From: Loktanella sp. SALINAS62
Lineage (GTDB): Bacteria; Pseudomonadota; Alphaproteobacteria; Rhodobacterales; Rhodobacteraceae
Direction of reading: 5' to 3'
Assembly (NCBI RefSeq): GCF_018263905.1
Contig: NZ_JAAFZU010000008.1
Span: 134,518-198,517 of the forward strand
DNA length: 64,000 bases
Shown here: positions 1-9,933 of the stretch, in pieces
How the letters are laid out: every line of letters begins with the position of its first letter
Numbering within the stretch: the first letter of the stretch is position 1
Translations under genes and position numbers: made by a program
Notes under the pieces: model-generated
The model's input: only the letters and a program-made list of their open reading frames with translations
Databases searched by the model: none
Told to the model about the DNA's origin: nothing

Positions 1-1284
1 GCCTATTACGAATTGGGCTGGGGCGGTTTCTGGTTCTGGGATCCGGTTGAAAACGCCAGTTTCATGCCGTGGCTGATTGCAGCCGCCCTGCTGCACAGCG
101 CCATCGTCGTCGAAAAGCGCGAAACGCTGAAAAGCTGGACGATCCTGCTTGCGATTCTTGCATTCGGCTTTTCATTGCTGGGTGCGTTCATCGTGCGATC
201 CGGCGTGCTGACGTCTGTACATGCCTTTGCCAATGATCCTGAACGGGGCATGCTGATCCTGCTTATTCTGGGGGTCTATCTGGGTGGTGCGTTGACGCTG
301 TTTGCGGCGCGTGCCGGTGTGATGCAATCGCATGGTGCTTTTGGCACCGTCAGCCGCGAATCCGCGCTGGTGCTGAACAACATCCTGCTGGCGGTCAGCG
401 CCTTTGTCGTGTTCATCGGTACGATCTGGCCACTGGTCGCTGAAATGGTCTTTGGCCGCACGCTGTCGGTTGGGCCGCCGTTTTTTGATGCGGCCTTTAC
501 CCCGTTCATGGTTCTTTTGGCGATTGCGCTGCCATTGGGTTCGTTGCTGGCGTGGAAACGCGGCAAGCTGGGCCGGGCAAAGGGGCCGCTAGTGGGTCTG
601 GTCGTCTTATCCGTCGCATTGGCCTTGTTGGCCTATGCCGTCTATGCGGGGCGGTCGATGGTCGGGCCTGCGGGCGTCGCGCTTGGCGTGTGGGTTGTCG
701 GCGGGGCTGTTTTGGACCTGTGGATGCGGGCAGGGCGCGGCCCTGTTGGCGACCGCCTGCGCCGGCTCGTGCGTTTGCCGCGTGGCGACTGGGGAAAGAC
801 CGTCGCACATCTTGGCATGGGCGTTACGATTTTCGGAATCGCGGCCATGACGGCATGGAACGTCGAGGACATCCGCGCCGTGAACATCGGCGAAAGCTAC
901 GATGTGGACAATTACAACGTAACGCTGACCAGCGTCGATGCAGTGAAGGGTCCGAACTACGATTCCACCATGGCCGTCCTGACGATCAGCCACAACGGGG
1001 GGACGCCGTTCATCCTGACACCGGAAAAACGGTTCTATCCGGTTGCCCAGATGCCAACGACGGAAGCGGCTATTCAAAATGGCATATTGCGCGATGTTTA
1101 TGTCGTGATCGGTGATCCGCAGGCGAACGGCGGTTATGCGGTGCGGGTCTATATCAAGCCCTTTGCCAACTGGATCTGGGGTGGTGCGATCCTGATGTCG
1201 CTGGGTGGTTTGATTTCGCTGACGGATCGGCGCTTGCGGATCGCGGTCGGCGCGCGCAAACAATCGACGGTGCCTGCGGAATGA
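1..1284 (+). CDS. ccmF: Cytochrome c maturation protein CcmF, C-terminal part (5' truncated by window edge)
   Basis: The reading frame is open from base 1, so the gene begins left of the window and about 427 C-terminal residues are seen. It opens in the WGGFWFWDPVEN tryptophan-rich heme-handling motif typical of CcmF and is followed by multiple hydrophobic membrane segments and a periplasmic domain near the end. CcmF forms the heme lyase with CcmH and attaches heme to apocytochrome c at the periplasmic face of the inner membrane. Its stop overlaps the ccmH start by 4 bases (ATGA), which indicates translational coupling in a ccm operon. Confidence 0.96.
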   Translation, partial: AYYELGWGGFWFWDPVENASFMPWLIAAALLHSAIVVEKRETLKSWTILLAILAFGFSLLGAFIVRSGVLTSVHAFANDPERGMLILLILGVYLGGALTLFAARAGVMQSHGAFGTVSRESALVLNNILLAVSAFVVFIGTIWPLVAEMVFGRTLSVGPPFFDAAFTPFMVLLAIALPLGSLLAWKRGKLGRAKGPLVGLVVLSVALALLAYAVYAGRSMVGPAGVALGVWVVGGAVLDLWMRAGRGPVGDRLRRLVRLPRGDWGKTVAHLGMGVTIFGIAAMTAWNVEDIRAVNIGESYDVDNYNVTLTSVDAVKGPNYDSTMAVLTISHNGGTPFILTPEKRFYPVAQMPTTEAAIQNGILRDVYVVIGDPQANGGYAVRVYIKPFANWIWGGAILMSLGGLISLTDRRLRIAVGARKQSTVPAE

Positions 1285-1724
1285 AATGGCTTGCGGTTAT
1301 CCTGTGCCTGTGGGCCGTGCCCGCCTTTGCCGTCGACCCGTCAGAGGTGCTTGACGACCCCGTCCTCGAAGAGCGCGCGCGCGACATCAGCCAAGGATTG
1401 CGCTGCCCCGTCTGCCAGAACGAAAGCATCGACGAATCGAATGCACCGATCAGCCGTGAATTACGCGTTCTGCTGCGCGAACGGCTGCTGGCGGGCGACA
1501 CAGATGCAGAAGTGCGGGATTATCTGGTCGCGCGGTTCGGTGAATTTGTCCTGCTGGAACCCGACCGCTCCGGCGTGAATGTCATTCTGTGGTGGGCTGC
1601 CCCGACGCTGTTGCTGCTGGCGCTGGCCATTGGCTGGGCCGTGATCCGCCGCAAACCTACGGACCGGGACCCCAGCCTGACCGAAGAAGAACGGGCCGAA
1701 CTGAACAGGATCCTTGATTCCTGA
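1281..1724 (+). CDS. ccmH: Cytochrome c maturation protein CcmH (CycL)
   Basis: This 147-residue protein has an N-terminal signal peptide ending near the AFA at residues 15-17. It then carries the diagnostic LRCPVCQN thioredox motif (CxxC) and a C-terminal membrane anchor around residues 103-121 followed by a short charged tail. The family keeps the apocytochrome heme-binding cysteines reduced and presents them to CcmF. The start overlaps the end of ccmF by 4 bases. The length and the single short module match the alphaproteobacterial CcmH without a TPR domain. Confidence 0.95.
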   Translation: MKWLAVILCLWAVPAFAVDPSEVLDDPVLEERARDISQGLRCPVCQNESIDESNAPISRELRVLLRERLLAGDTDAEVRDYLVARFGEFVLLEPDRSGVNVILWWAAPTLLLLALAIGWAVIRRKPTDRDPSLTEEERAELNRILDS

Positions 1725-1793
1725 CGTGCGGTTTCGCTTTTGTATGACGCGGGTGTCGCTATTCTGCGCGTGAATACAAGCAGGAGCGCGTCC

Positions 1794-2567
1794 ATGGATT
1801 ATTCCGCCATCACCGTGACCGTCAGTGACGATATCGTCGTCGTGGCGATGAACCGCCCGGACAAGATGAACGCGCTGAACGCGTTGATGCGGGCGGAACT
1901 GACCCACGCATTCAAGGACGCACCCAACCATGGCCGCGTCGTTGTGTTGACTGGGACAGGCCGTGCGTTTTGTTCGGGTCAGGATCTGGGCATGGGCGAA
2001 GCAACCAAGCTGGATCTGGAACGGGTGTTACGCGACGAATACGTGCCGATGCTGCGCGCGATCATCGACTGCCCGCTGCCGACGATTGCGGCTGTGAATG
2101 GTCCGGCGGCTGGCGCGGGGGCCAACCTTGCGCTGGTCTGTGACGTGGTGCTGGCCAGCCATGACGCGTATTTTGTGCAGGCTTTTGCGCGGATCGGGCT
2201 GATCCCCGACGCGGGCGGCACATGGTTTTTGCCGCGCCAGATCGGTCTGGCCCGTGCGATGGGGGCCGCCTTGTTTACGGACAAGATCATGGCCACGCAG
2301 GCGGCAGACTGGGGCATGATCTATGCGGCCATTCCTGCGGACGGTTTTGATGCGCATTGGCGCGACAGGGCCGCGCAATTGGCCCAAGGCCCGACAGAAA
2401 CCTATCGCCACATCAAACATGCCATGCGCGCCAGTTTCGACAACGGGATCGACGCGCAGCTGAACCTGGAAGCCAAGCTGCAGGGGAAATGCGGCCAGAC
2501 CCGCGATTTCCGCGAAGGTGTGGTGGCCTTTGCCGAAAAACGTCCGCCAAAGTTCGAAGGCCGCTAG
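1794..2567 (+). CDS. Enoyl-CoA hydratase/isomerase family protein, PaaG-like
   Basis: The start at 1794 is chosen because AGGAG lies just upstream and the protein then begins at the usual crotonase N-terminus; it is 257 residues long. Crotonase-fold oxyanion segments are visible (GRAFCSGQDL and the PAAGAGANLAL stretch). The IGLIPDAGGTWFLPR region matches PaaG, the ring-1,2-epoxyphenylacetyl-CoA isomerase, better than short-chain fatty acid hydratases. No other phenylacetate genes are nearby, so the substrate is inferred from family resemblance only. It follows ccmH by about 70 bases and precedes an OYE-family reductase. Confidence 0.85.
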   Translation: MDYSAITVTVSDDIVVVAMNRPDKMNALNALMRAELTHAFKDAPNHGRVVVLTGTGRAFCSGQDLGMGEATKLDLERVLRDEYVPMLRAIIDCPLPTIAAVNGPAAGAGANLALVCDVVLASHDAYFVQAFARIGLIPDAGGTWFLPRQIGLARAMGAALFTDKIMATQAADWGMIYAAIPADGFDAHWRDRAAQLAQGPTETYRHIKHAMRASFDNGIDAQLNLEAKLQGKCGQTRDFREGVVAFAEKRPPKFEGR

Positions 2568-2629
2568 GGCAAGCGGAACAGACTGCCCTGTCCCGTGTTC
2601 GTATCGAGCCAAGGACAAGGAGCGCCGAC

Positions 2630-3733
2630 ATGGCCGACCAAGACATTCTGTTCACACCGATCGAAATGGGCAGCATAACGCTGCCCAACCGCATTTTGAT
2701 GGCCCCGCTGACCCGCAACCGCGCGCACAGCGATGGCATGCCCGCCGATATGGCCATCACCTACTACCGGCAACGCGCCAGCGCGGGCATGATCCTGACA
2801 GAAGCGACCCAGATTTCCGAGATGGGCAAGGGCTACATTGATACGCCCGGTATCTACACCGAAGCACAGGCCGCAAAATGGCGCGAGATTACCGATGCCG
2901 TCCACGCCGACGGCGGGCGTATCCTGATACAGCTGTGGCACGTTGGCCGCATCAGCCACACATCGGTCCTGCCGGGCGGCCGCCAACCGGTGTCATCCAC
3001 TGACAAACCGGCGAAATCACAGACATTTACCGCCAACGGGTTTGAGGATTGTTCCGCCCCGGTGGCACTGGACGCTGAAGGCATCAAGCAGACCGTGCAA
3101 GATTACCGCGAAGCTGCGCGTCTGGCCAAGGTCGCGGGTTTCGACGGGATCGAGGTGCACGCCGCCAATGGCTACCTGATTGATCAGTTCCTGCAAGACG
3201 GCGTGAACGACCGGACCGACGACTACGGCGGGTCCATCGAAAACCGGATGCGCCTGCTGCAAGAGGTGCTGGACGCCGTGGGCGAACATTGGAACCCGGG
3301 CCGGGTCGGCGTGCGCCTGTCACCCTTGGGGCAGGCCAACGATATCAGCGACAGCGACCCGGTTGCGCATTTCAGTGCCATCTACAAAATGCTGAACGAC
3401 CGCAATCTGGCCTATCTTCACGTACTGGAAAGCTTTCCGGGTAACGACAACGCAGATGGCCGGGATAAGATCGATTCTTTGCGGGGTCATTTCGGTGGTT
3501 TTTACATCGCCAACGGTGGCTATGACGGCGCACGGGCGCGGGACAGCATTGCACAGGGGCACGCTGATGCTGTGGCCTTTGGCCGTCCGTTTATCGCCAA
3601 CCCAGACCTGCCACGCCGCATCAATCTGGATGCGCCGATGAACACGCCAGATCAGGCCACGTTCTATGGCGGCGATGACAAAGGATATATCGATTATCCG
3701 TTTCTGCAGAACAGCGACGTCGCAGCCGAATAA
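2630..3733 (+). CDS. Alkene reductase, old yellow enzyme (OYE/NemA) family
   Basis: The 367-residue protein starts at 2630 behind an AAGGAG ribosome site. It shows the FMN-binding TIM-barrel pattern of the OYE family: an early PNRILMAPLTRNRA segment, LWHVGRISH, and the active-site H-A-A-N pair in the EVHAANGYLIDQF region that binds the carbonyl of enones. FAFGRPFIANPD-like residues near the C-terminus hold the phosphate of FMN. Members reduce activated alkenes or nitro-esters with NAD(P)H; the physiological substrate is unknown. The gene ends shortly before a strong hairpin terminator. Confidence 0.9.
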   Translation: MADQDILFTPIEMGSITLPNRILMAPLTRNRAHSDGMPADMAITYYRQRASAGMILTEATQISEMGKGYIDTPGIYTEAQAAKWREITDAVHADGGRILIQLWHVGRISHTSVLPGGRQPVSSTDKPAKSQTFTANGFEDCSAPVALDAEGIKQTVQDYREAARLAKVAGFDGIEVHAANGYLIDQFLQDGVNDRTDDYGGSIENRMRLLQEVLDAVGEHWNPGRVGVRLSPLGQANDISDSDPVAHFSAIYKMLNDRNLAYLHVLESFPGNDNADGRDKIDSLRGHFGGFYIANGGYDGARARDSIAQGHADAVAFGRPFIANPDLPRRINLDAPMNTPDQATFYGGDDKGYIDYPFLQNSDVAAE

Positions 3734-3744
3734 CCGAATCTGCC

Positions 3745-3774
3745 AAAGGGTGCCCTGCGGGGCACCCTTTTCAG
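3745..3774. terminator. Bidirectional rho-independent terminator between the OYE gene and the GNAT gene
   Basis: A perfect 10-bp stem (3745-3754 with 3761-3770, core AAAGGGTGCC / GGCACCCTTT) surrounds a 6-base loop. It is followed by T residues on the plus strand and by the matching TTT on the minus strand. It lies between two convergent genes and can serve both. Confidence 0.85.
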
Positions 3775-4271
3775 GGGGATGGCACCGGACGGGGCAAGGC
3801 ATAATACGCGCTGTCCGACCAGACGCCCCCGATGCAATAGGTCCGTTCGGCGCGGTGCGTTTCCACAAAACCCAGTTTGCGCAGCGTAGCGGCCGAAGCC
3901 ACGTTGCGCGGGTCGATATCCGCGGTCAGCGCGGCTGCATCCGTGACATCGAACAGATAGGGAATAATCGCGCCCATCGCTTCGGACACATAGCCCTGTC
4001 GCCAGTGATCGGGGTTAAGCAGAAATCCGATTTCGTCGGCACGATACAGGCCTGCGCAGCCGATCACCCGGCCCCCGTATTCGATCACGAAATAGGTCAG
4101 CGGATCCTGCGCCAGCATCCCGTTCAGGTTCTGTTGCGTCACGGATCGGTCGGTATGGGGCAGGGTGGACCAATAGCGCATCTCGCGCGGGTCAGCATAG
4201 ATGGCGAACAGATCGTTCAGATCGCCTTGGGTGGCGCGGCGCAGCCGAAGCCGCGCCGTCACCAGAACCAT
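3771..4271 (-). CDS. GNAT family N-acetyltransferase (RimJ/RimL type)
   Basis: The 166-residue protein begins with TARLRLR, the usual first strand of RimJ/RimL-type acetyltransferases. It contains the acetyl-CoA pyrophosphate region around WRQGYVSEA and the late NVASAATLRKLGFVE segment. The start at 4271 leaves 1 base after the citrate synthase stop, whereas an upstream ATG at 4295 would overlap gltA by 23 bases and add eight unconserved residues. The acceptor is unknown. It probably shares the gltA transcript. Confidence 0.85.
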   Translation of the reverse strand: MVLVTARLRLRRATQGDLNDLFAIYADPREMRYWSTLPHTDRSVTQQNLNGMLAQDPLTYFVIEYGGRVIGCAGLYRADEIGFLLNPDHWRQGYVSEAMGAIIPYLFDVTDAAALTADIDPRNVASAATLRKLGFVETHRAERTYCIGGVWSDSAYYALPRPVPSP

Positions 4272-4272
4272 A

Positions 4273-5562
4273 TCAGCGGTTTTCGATATCGACATAATCG
4301 CGGGGTGCTTCGCCCATATACAGCTGGCGCGGGCGCCCGATCTTCAATTGCGGATCGGACAGCTGTTCCTGCCACTGCGACACCCAGCCAATCGTGCGGC
4401 TGACCGCAAAGATCGGCGTAAACATCGACGTGGGGAAACCCATCGCTTCCAGAATGATGCCGGAATAGAAATCGACGTTCGGGAACAGTTTCTTTTCAGC
4501 GAAATACGGGTCTTCTAGTGCTGCTTTTTCCAGCGCCTTGGCGACTTTCAATGTTTCGTTGTTTTCTATCCCCAACAGATCAAGCACCTCGTCCGCGGAT
4601 TCTTTCATCACGGTCGCGCGTGGGTCAAAGTTTTTATAGACCCGGTGGCCGAAACCCATCAGGCGGAACGGATCGTCCTTGTCCTTGGCCTTGGCGATGT
4701 ATTCGGGAATCCGGTCCACGGTGCCGATTTCGCGCAGCATTTCCAGACAGGCCTGATTGGCGCCGCCGTGTGCCGGGCCCCAAAGGCAGGCGATGCCAGC
4801 CGCAATGCAGGCAAACGGGTTTGCCCCCGATGACGACGCCAGACGCACGGTCGATGTCGATGCGTTCTGTTCGTGGTCCGCATGCAGCGTAAAGATACGG
4901 TCCATCGCCCGCGCCAGCACCGGATCGACCTGATAGTTTTCGGCCGGCACGCTAAAGCACATGTGCAAAAAGTTCGACGCGTAATCCAGATCGTTGCGCG
5001 GATACACAAAAGGCTGGCCGACGTGGTATTTGAACGCCATCGCGGCGATCGTCGGCATCTTGGCAATCAGGCGGAACGCAGCGATTTCGCGCTGGCGGGC
5101 GTCGTTGATGTTGGTGCTGTCGTGATAGAATGCAGACATCGCACCCACAACGCCGACCATGATCGCCATCGGATGCGCATCGCGTCGGAAGCCCCTGAAA
5201 AAGTTCATCATTTGCTCGTGCAGCATCGTGTGATGTGTGACGATGAATTCAAATTCTTCCAATTGCTCGGCGTTCGGCAGTTCGCCGTTCAAAAGCAGGT
5301 AGCAGACTTCAAGATAGTGCGATTTCGCGGCCAGTTGGTCGATCGGATAGCCGCGGTGCAGCAATTCGCCCTTGTCGCCGTCGATAAAGGTGATGGTGCT
5401 GTCGGTCGACGCGGTCGAGGTAAAGCCGGGATCGTAGGTAAAGACACCAGCCTGCGCGTAAAGCTTGCGGATATCGATGACATCGGGGCCGGTCGTCGGC
5501 GTCATAATCGGAAGTTCGTATTCCTTGCCGTCAATCGTCAGCTTCGCGCTTTTCTCTGTCAT
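4273..5562 (-). CDS. gltA: Citrate synthase (type II)
   Basis: This 429-residue protein condenses acetyl-CoA and oxaloacetate to citrate, the entry step of the TCA cycle. Catalytic landmarks are present: the histidine of [10 protein letters not shown], the GPAHGGAN segment, and the [14 protein letters not shown] region with its histidine and aspartate. The N-terminal extra domain typical of type II hexameric enzymes is included. The start at 5562 is preceded by AAGGAA. Three more codons of ORF exist upstream but lack a ribosome site. Confidence 0.97.
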   Translation of the reverse strand: MTEKSAKLTIDGKEYELPIMTPTTGPDVIDIRKLYAQAGVFTYDPGFTSTASTDSTITFIDGDKGELLHRGYPIDQLAAKSHYLEVCYLLLNGELPNAEQLEEFEFIVTHHTMLHEQMMNFFRGFRRDAHPMAIMVGVVGAMSAFYHDSTNINDARQREIAAFRLIAKMPTIAAMAFKYHVGQPFVYPRNDLDYASNFLHMCFSVPAENYQVDPVLARAMDRIFTLHADHEQNASTSTVRLASSSGANPFACIAAGIACLWGPAHGGANQACLEMLREIGTVDRIPEYIAKAKDKDDPFRLMGFGHRVYKNFDPRATVMKESADEVLDLLGIENNETLKVAKALEKAALEDPYFAEKKLFPNVDFYSGIILEAMGFPTSMFTPIFAVSRTIGWVSQWQEQLSDPQLKIGRPRQLYMGEAPRDYVDIENR

Positions 5563-5628
5563 GGCTGTTCCTTGCTTTATATCGTCACCGGGTGACACGT
5601 TGGGTAGGCAATGGCGGTGAACATTCCG

Positions 5629-7032
5629 TCACACCGAAGCGGCCCTGATCCGTGCGAGTGATGTCTCGCGTCCCAGAACCATCATCATATCGAAAACACT
5701 GGGAGAAACCGACCGGCCTGCCAAAGCCGCACGCAGCGGTCCCGCAAGCTTGCCCAGCTTTGTGTCGCGGGCGGTCGCAAAGTCGGCAATCGCCTCCTCT
5801 AACGTGTTGCGGTCCCACCTAACATTTTGCAGGTGCGGCGTCAATTCTGAGAGATATTGCTGCGCCGTAGCATCAAGCGCCTTGGCTGATTTCTCATCCG
5901 GCGAAATGGGGCCTTCGGTCAGGACAAAGTATGCTTTATCAAGCAGTTCGGGGAAAGTTTTGGACCGTTCTTTCAGATGCGGCATGGCCCGCAGCAGCCC
6001 ATCTGCCTGACCTTCGGTCAAGGGCAGCGCGCCGGTTGCATCCAGATAGGCCTGAATTTCCGCAACCAGTTCTGCGTCGTCCATGACCGCGATATGCTGG
6101 CCACTGATATGTTCCAGCTTTTTGAGATCAAACCGGGCCGGGCTTTTGCCGATTCCATCCAGATCAAACCAGTCTTTTGCCTGTTCATCGGTGAAAAACT
6201 CGTCGTCCCCATGGCTCCATCCCAGACGGGCCAAATAGTTCCGCATGCCAGCCGCCGGGAACCCCATCTTTTGGTAATCCGCAGCGGCGGTCGCACCATG
6301 CCGCTTTGACAGCTTTTTGCCGTCATGGCCGAAAATCAGCGGAATATGCGCAAGGGTCGGTTTGTCCCAGCCCATCGCGTCATAGATCAGGTTCTGGCGA
6401 AAGCTGTTCGCCAGATGGTCATCGCCACGGATCACATGGGTGACGCCCATATCATGATCATCCACCACCACGGCCAGCATATAGACGGGGCTGCCGTCGC
6501 TACGCAGCAAAATCATGTCGTCGATCTGGTCGTTCGACCACGTGACATCGCCCTGCACCGTATCGTGCAGCGTCGTGTTGCCATCGCGCGGTGCCTTGAC
6601 CCGCACGACATAGGCTGCATCGGGGTGCTGGTCGTCAGGCACGTCGCGCCACGGCGACTGAAACAGGGTCGTGGTTTTGTTTTCGCGGGCTGCGGCGCGA
6701 AATGCCTCGATCTCTTCGGTGGTGGAAAAGCATTTATACGCCGTGCCGTCGTCCAGCATCTGCCGCGCCACGGCGGCATGACGGTCGGCATTGGCCGCTT
6801 GGGATGTCGGCTCTCCATCCCAGTCCAGACCCAACCATGTCAGCCCGTCCAGAATGATCTGGGTGTTCTGCGGATCGGACCGCGCCTTGTCGGTGTCTTC
6901 GATCCGCAACAGGAACGTGCCGCCGTGGCCGCGCGCATACAGCCAATTGAACAACGCCGTGCGCGCCCCGCCGATATGAAGCGCGCCCGTAGGCGAAGGG
7001 GCAAAGCGGGTGACGGGTGGGGTCGGAGCCAT
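5629..7032 (-). CDS. gltX: Glutamate--tRNA ligase
   Basis: The 467-residue class I aminoacyl-tRNA synthetase charges tRNA-Glu. It has [13 protein letters not shown] (HIGH motif, residues 19-22) and KKLSKRHG (KMSKS motif, near residue 237), followed by the alpha-helical anticodon-binding region. The start at 7032 puts the HIGH motif at its normal distance from the N-terminus; the frame is open further upstream, but that stretch is the antisense of comEC and is not family-like. gltX is divergent from comEC, with 57 bases for both promoters. Confidence 0.95.
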   Translation of the reverse strand: MAPTPPVTRFAPSPTGALHIGGARTALFNWLYARGHGGTFLLRIEDTDKARSDPQNTQIILDGLTWLGLDWDGEPTSQAANADRHAAVARQMLDDGTAYKCFSTTEEIEAFRAAARENKTTTLFQSPWRDVPDDQHPDAAYVVRVKAPRDGNTTLHDTVQGDVTWSNDQIDDMILLRSDGSPVYMLAVVVDDHDMGVTHVIRGDDHLANSFRQNLIYDAMGWDKPTLAHIPLIFGHDGKKLSKRHGATAAADYQKMGFPAAGMRNYLARLGWSHGDDEFFTDEQAKDWFDLDGIGKSPARFDLKKLEHISGQHIAVMDDAELVAEIQAYLDATGALPLTEGQADGLLRAMPHLKERSKTFPELLDKAYFVLTEGPISPDEKSAKALDATAQQYLSELTPHLQNVRWDRNTLEEAIADFATARDTKLGKLAGPLRAALAGRSVSPSVFDMMMVLGRETSLARIRAASV

Positions 7033-7089
7033 GAGAATTAACCTGTCATTTACCAGTGCAGGCCAATCTGCCCGCGTCCCGCTTGGGAT

Positions 7090-9180
7090 ATGGTGGCAAG
7101 AGGTGAAGAACAAGTGCAAGCGGCGCTGTCGGCCCAACGGGGCGGTCTGATGCTTTGGCTGCCGGTCTGTCTTGGGATCGGGATCGGCGGATATTTTGCG
7201 CTGCGCTTTGAACCGACCGCTGCCCACTGGGGCGGGGTCGCCATTTTGTGTCTTTTGTGCCTGCTGGCCGCGCGGTGTCTGCCGCAGGGTCTGGCGCCTT
7301 TGGCCGTTGCCGTGGCCTGCATCGGGTTCGGGGCAGGGCTGGCACGTATCGAAACCATGCGTCACGACGCGCCCGTGCTGGGGTTTCGCTATTACGGACC
7401 CATCGCGGGGCGGATCGTGAACATCGACCGGTCAGCATCCGATGCGGTCCGGCTGACGCTGGATCAGGTCCGGATGGATCGCTTGTCCCCGGATCGCACC
7501 CCATTGCGCGTGCGCCTGTCTTTGCACGGTGATCAGCCATTGACGGATTGGCAACCCGGCGCGCGGATCATGATGACAGGCCATCTGTCGCCGCCCAGTG
7601 GCCCGGCCGAACCGGGCGGTTTCGACTTTCGTCGTCATGCGTGGTTTCAATCTATCGGGGCCGTCGGTTACACGCGCACGCCCGTACTGCGCGCAGCCCT
7701 GCCACAGCCAAGCGCCACGCAGGGGATATTCCGCCTGCGGATGGCGATATCCAAAGCGGTCCAATCCCGCGTGCCGGGGGACGCGGGGGCCTTTGCGGCT
7801 GCGATCATGACCGGCGACAGGTCGGGGATCAGTCAGGACGCGCTTGACGATCTGCGGGCCTCCAACCTTGCGCATCTGCTGGCCATTTCGGGTCTGCACA
7901 TGGGGCTGTTGACCGCGTTTATCTTTGCCGTGGTGCGCGTGGGGCTATCGTTATGGCCTGCCGTTGCGCTGCGCGTTCCGGTGAAAAAGCTGGCGGCGGT
8001 GGCGGCACTGTTGGCGGGTGCATTTTATCTGGCGCTGTCGGGCGGGGCGGTGGCCACACAGCGCGCCTATATCATGGTGGCGGTCATGCTGCTGGCGGTG
8101 CTGGTGGACCGTCGCGCGCTGACGCTACGGGCGGTGGCACTCGCGGCCACCGCCATTCTTGTTCTGCGACCGGATGCCATGACCGGCCCGGGATTCCAGA
8201 TGTCGTTTGCCGCGACGACTGCGTTGGTTGTGGTGTTTGGCCTGATGCGGGGGCGCGATATCGGACCACGCTGGCTGCGGCCCGTGGTCGGGGTGATCGT
8301 GTCGTCCGGTGTCGCGGGGCTTGCAACGGCACCTTTTGCGGCGGCGCATTTCAATCAGGTTTCACACTATGGCTTGATTGCCAATCTGGTCAGCGTGCCG
8401 CTGATGGGCGCGGTTATCATGCCTGCCGCAGTGCTGTCCGCCTGCCTGATACCGCTGGGGCTGGAAGGGGTGGGGTTGTGGATCATGGGGCTGGGGCTGC
8501 GTTGGGTCTTGCTGGTGGCCGATCGCGTATCCGGCTGGGATGGCGCGCTGAGTTACGTCCCAAGCCCCGGACCGCTGATTCTGCCGTTGCTGACGCTGGG
8601 TTTGCTGTGGCTGATCCTGTGGCGCGGGCGGGCCCGTTGGTGTGGCGCCGTGGTGGCGCTGGCGGCGTTCGGGCTGTGGACGCAGACGACCCGGCCCGCC
8701 TTGCTGATTGCGGATTCAGGCGGATTGATCGGGCAAATGACGCCGTCCGGCCGGGCCATGTCGCGCGCCACTGGCGACGGGTTCGTCGCAAGCATCTGGC
8801 TGGAAAACGACGGTGCACCGGTGCCGCAGGACGTGGCGGCCTTGCGTTCGGGGTTCACCACGGATGGCGCATTCGTGTCGGTCGATCTTGGTCCGTGGCA
8901 GGTGTTGCAGGTCAGGGGCAAGACGGGTCTGGCCGCCTTGCAGGATTGTGCAGGCGCCGATGTCATTGTTCTGAACATTCCCGACACCACCGCGCGACCC
9001 TGTCTGGTCATTGATCCGTTGCGTCTGCGGTCAACCGGTGCCGTCGCGCTGGATCTGGATGCGGACGATCGCCTGATCATCACAACCGCCCTGTCCGTAT
9101 CCGGTGTCAGGCCGTGGACGCAGGGCGCCCAAGATGACGACAGGCGAATGCCGACTGTCATAAGCGGCCCGGATCAGTAG
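7090..9180 (+). CDS. comEC: ComEC/Rec2-type DNA uptake channel protein
   Basis: The 696-residue polytopic membrane protein has an N-terminal DUF4131-like region. A competence domain follows with the hallmark [13 protein letters not shown] segment near residue 265 and about ten hydrophobic spans. The C-terminal soluble part (about residues 540-696) shows no HxHxDH metallo-beta-lactamase motif, so it is the short form in which the nuclease-like domain is degenerate or absent. The family carries single-stranded DNA across the inner membrane during transformation. The end overlaps the convergent lexA gene by 7 bases. Confidence 0.9.
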   Translation: MVARGEEQVQAALSAQRGGLMLWLPVCLGIGIGGYFALRFEPTAAHWGGVAILCLLCLLAARCLPQGLAPLAVAVACIGFGAGLARIETMRHDAPVLGFRYYGPIAGRIVNIDRSASDAVRLTLDQVRMDRLSPDRTPLRVRLSLHGDQPLTDWQPGARIMMTGHLSPPSGPAEPGGFDFRRHAWFQSIGAVGYTRTPVLRAALPQPSATQGIFRLRMAISKAVQSRVPGDAGAFAAAIMTGDRSGISQDALDDLRASNLAHLLAISGLHMGLLTAFIFAVVRVGLSLWPAVALRVPVKKLAAVAALLAGAFYLALSGGAVATQRAYIMVAVMLLAVLVDRRALTLRAVALAATAILVLRPDAMTGPGFQMSFAATTALVVVFGLMRGRDIGPRWLRPVVGVIVSSGVAGLATAPFAAAHFNQVSHYGLIANLVSVPLMGAVIMPAAVLSACLIPLGLEGVGLWIMGLGLRWVLLVADRVSGWDGALSYVPSPGPLILPLLTLGLLWLILWRGRARWCGAVVALAAFGLWTQTTRPALLIADSGGLIGQMTPSGRAMSRATGDGFVASIWLENDGAPVPQDVAALRSGFTTDGAFVSVDLGPWQVLQVRGKTGLAALQDCAGADVIVLNIPDTTARPCLVIDPLRLRSTGAVALDLDADDRLIITTALSVSGVRPWTQGAQDDDRRMPTVISGPDQ

Positions 9181-9860
9181 GTGCGGATCAATCCGACCAG
9201 ACGCCCCTGAACCTTGACCTGATCGTCACGGAACATCCGCGTTTCATAGGCGGGGTTTGCCGCCTCCAGTGCGATAGTCGATCCATTGCGGCGGAAACGT
9301 TTCAACGTTGCTTCCTGGTCTTCGACCAGCGCCACGACGATATCACCGTTATTCGCGGTCGAAGTTTCGCGGATCACCACCACATCGCCGTCATTGATTC
9401 CGGCGTCGATCATTGAATCGCCCTTGACCTCGAGTGCGTAATGTTCGCCTTTGCCCAGCATCGACTGCGGCACGGCGACGGAATGCGATACTTCGGAAAT
9501 GGCGGCAATCGGCACACCGGCGGCAATCCGGCCCATCACGTTCAGTTCAACCGCAGCCACGGAAACCGATTGCGCGGCAGCAGGGATGCTGTCGGGGCGG
9601 TCGCCGTCGATCACGCGCGGGCTGAAACCTGTTTTGGCGGTCATTGCGTCAGGCAGTTTCACGATTTCCAGCGCCCGCGCGCGATGCGCCAGACGCCGGA
9701 TGAAACCGCGTTCTTCCAGCGCAGTAATCAGACGGTGGATGCCCGATTTCGACCGCAGATCCAGCGCTTCTTTCATTTCGTCAAAAGAGGGCGGCACCCC
9801 ATCGCGCTGCACCCGCTTATGGATGAATTCCAACAGATCAAGCTGTTTTTTGGTCAACAT
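9174..9860 (-). CDS. lexA: LexA SOS repressor/autoprotease
   Basis: The 228-residue protein has an N-terminal winged-helix domain ([13 protein letters not shown] start, recognition region near residues 27-45). The C-terminal S24 peptidase domain has nucleophile Ser149 (GDSM) and general base Lys187 (ATLKRF), with the self-cleavage site at Ala114-Gly115. It represses DNA damage genes until RecA filaments trigger cleavage. The start at 9860 excludes six upstream codons that lack family similarity. An SOS box 40 bases upstream indicates autoregulation. Confidence 0.97.
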   Translation of the reverse strand: MLTKKQLDLLEFIHKRVQRDGVPPSFDEMKEALDLRSKSGIHRLITALEERGFIRRLAHRARALEIVKLPDAMTAKTGFSPRVIDGDRPDSIPAAAQSVSVAAVELNVMGRIAAGVPIAAISEVSHSVAVPQSMLGKGEHYALEVKGDSMIDAGINDGDVVVIRETSTANNGDIVVALVEDQEATLKRFRRNGSTIALEAANPAYETRMFRDDQVKVQGRLVGLIRTY

Positions 9861-9899
9861 GGCAGGCCTCACGATCAAGGGACGATGATGTTCCCTTTC

Positions 9900-9914
9900 G
9901 TTCTACCTCTGTTC
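9900..9914 (-). promoter_or_regulatory. Alphaproteobacterial SOS box (LexA operator) of lexA
   Basis: GTTC at 9900-9903 and GTTC at 9911-9914 are separated by exactly 7 bases. This matches the GTTC-N7-GTTC direct-repeat operator known for alphaproteobacterial LexA. It lies about 40 bases upstream of the lexA start and just downstream of the moeA stop. A third GTTC at 9890 has a spacing of 6 and is probably not part of the operator. Confidence 0.88.
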
Positions 9915-9933
9915 TTGTTTTGTGTCAACGCTA

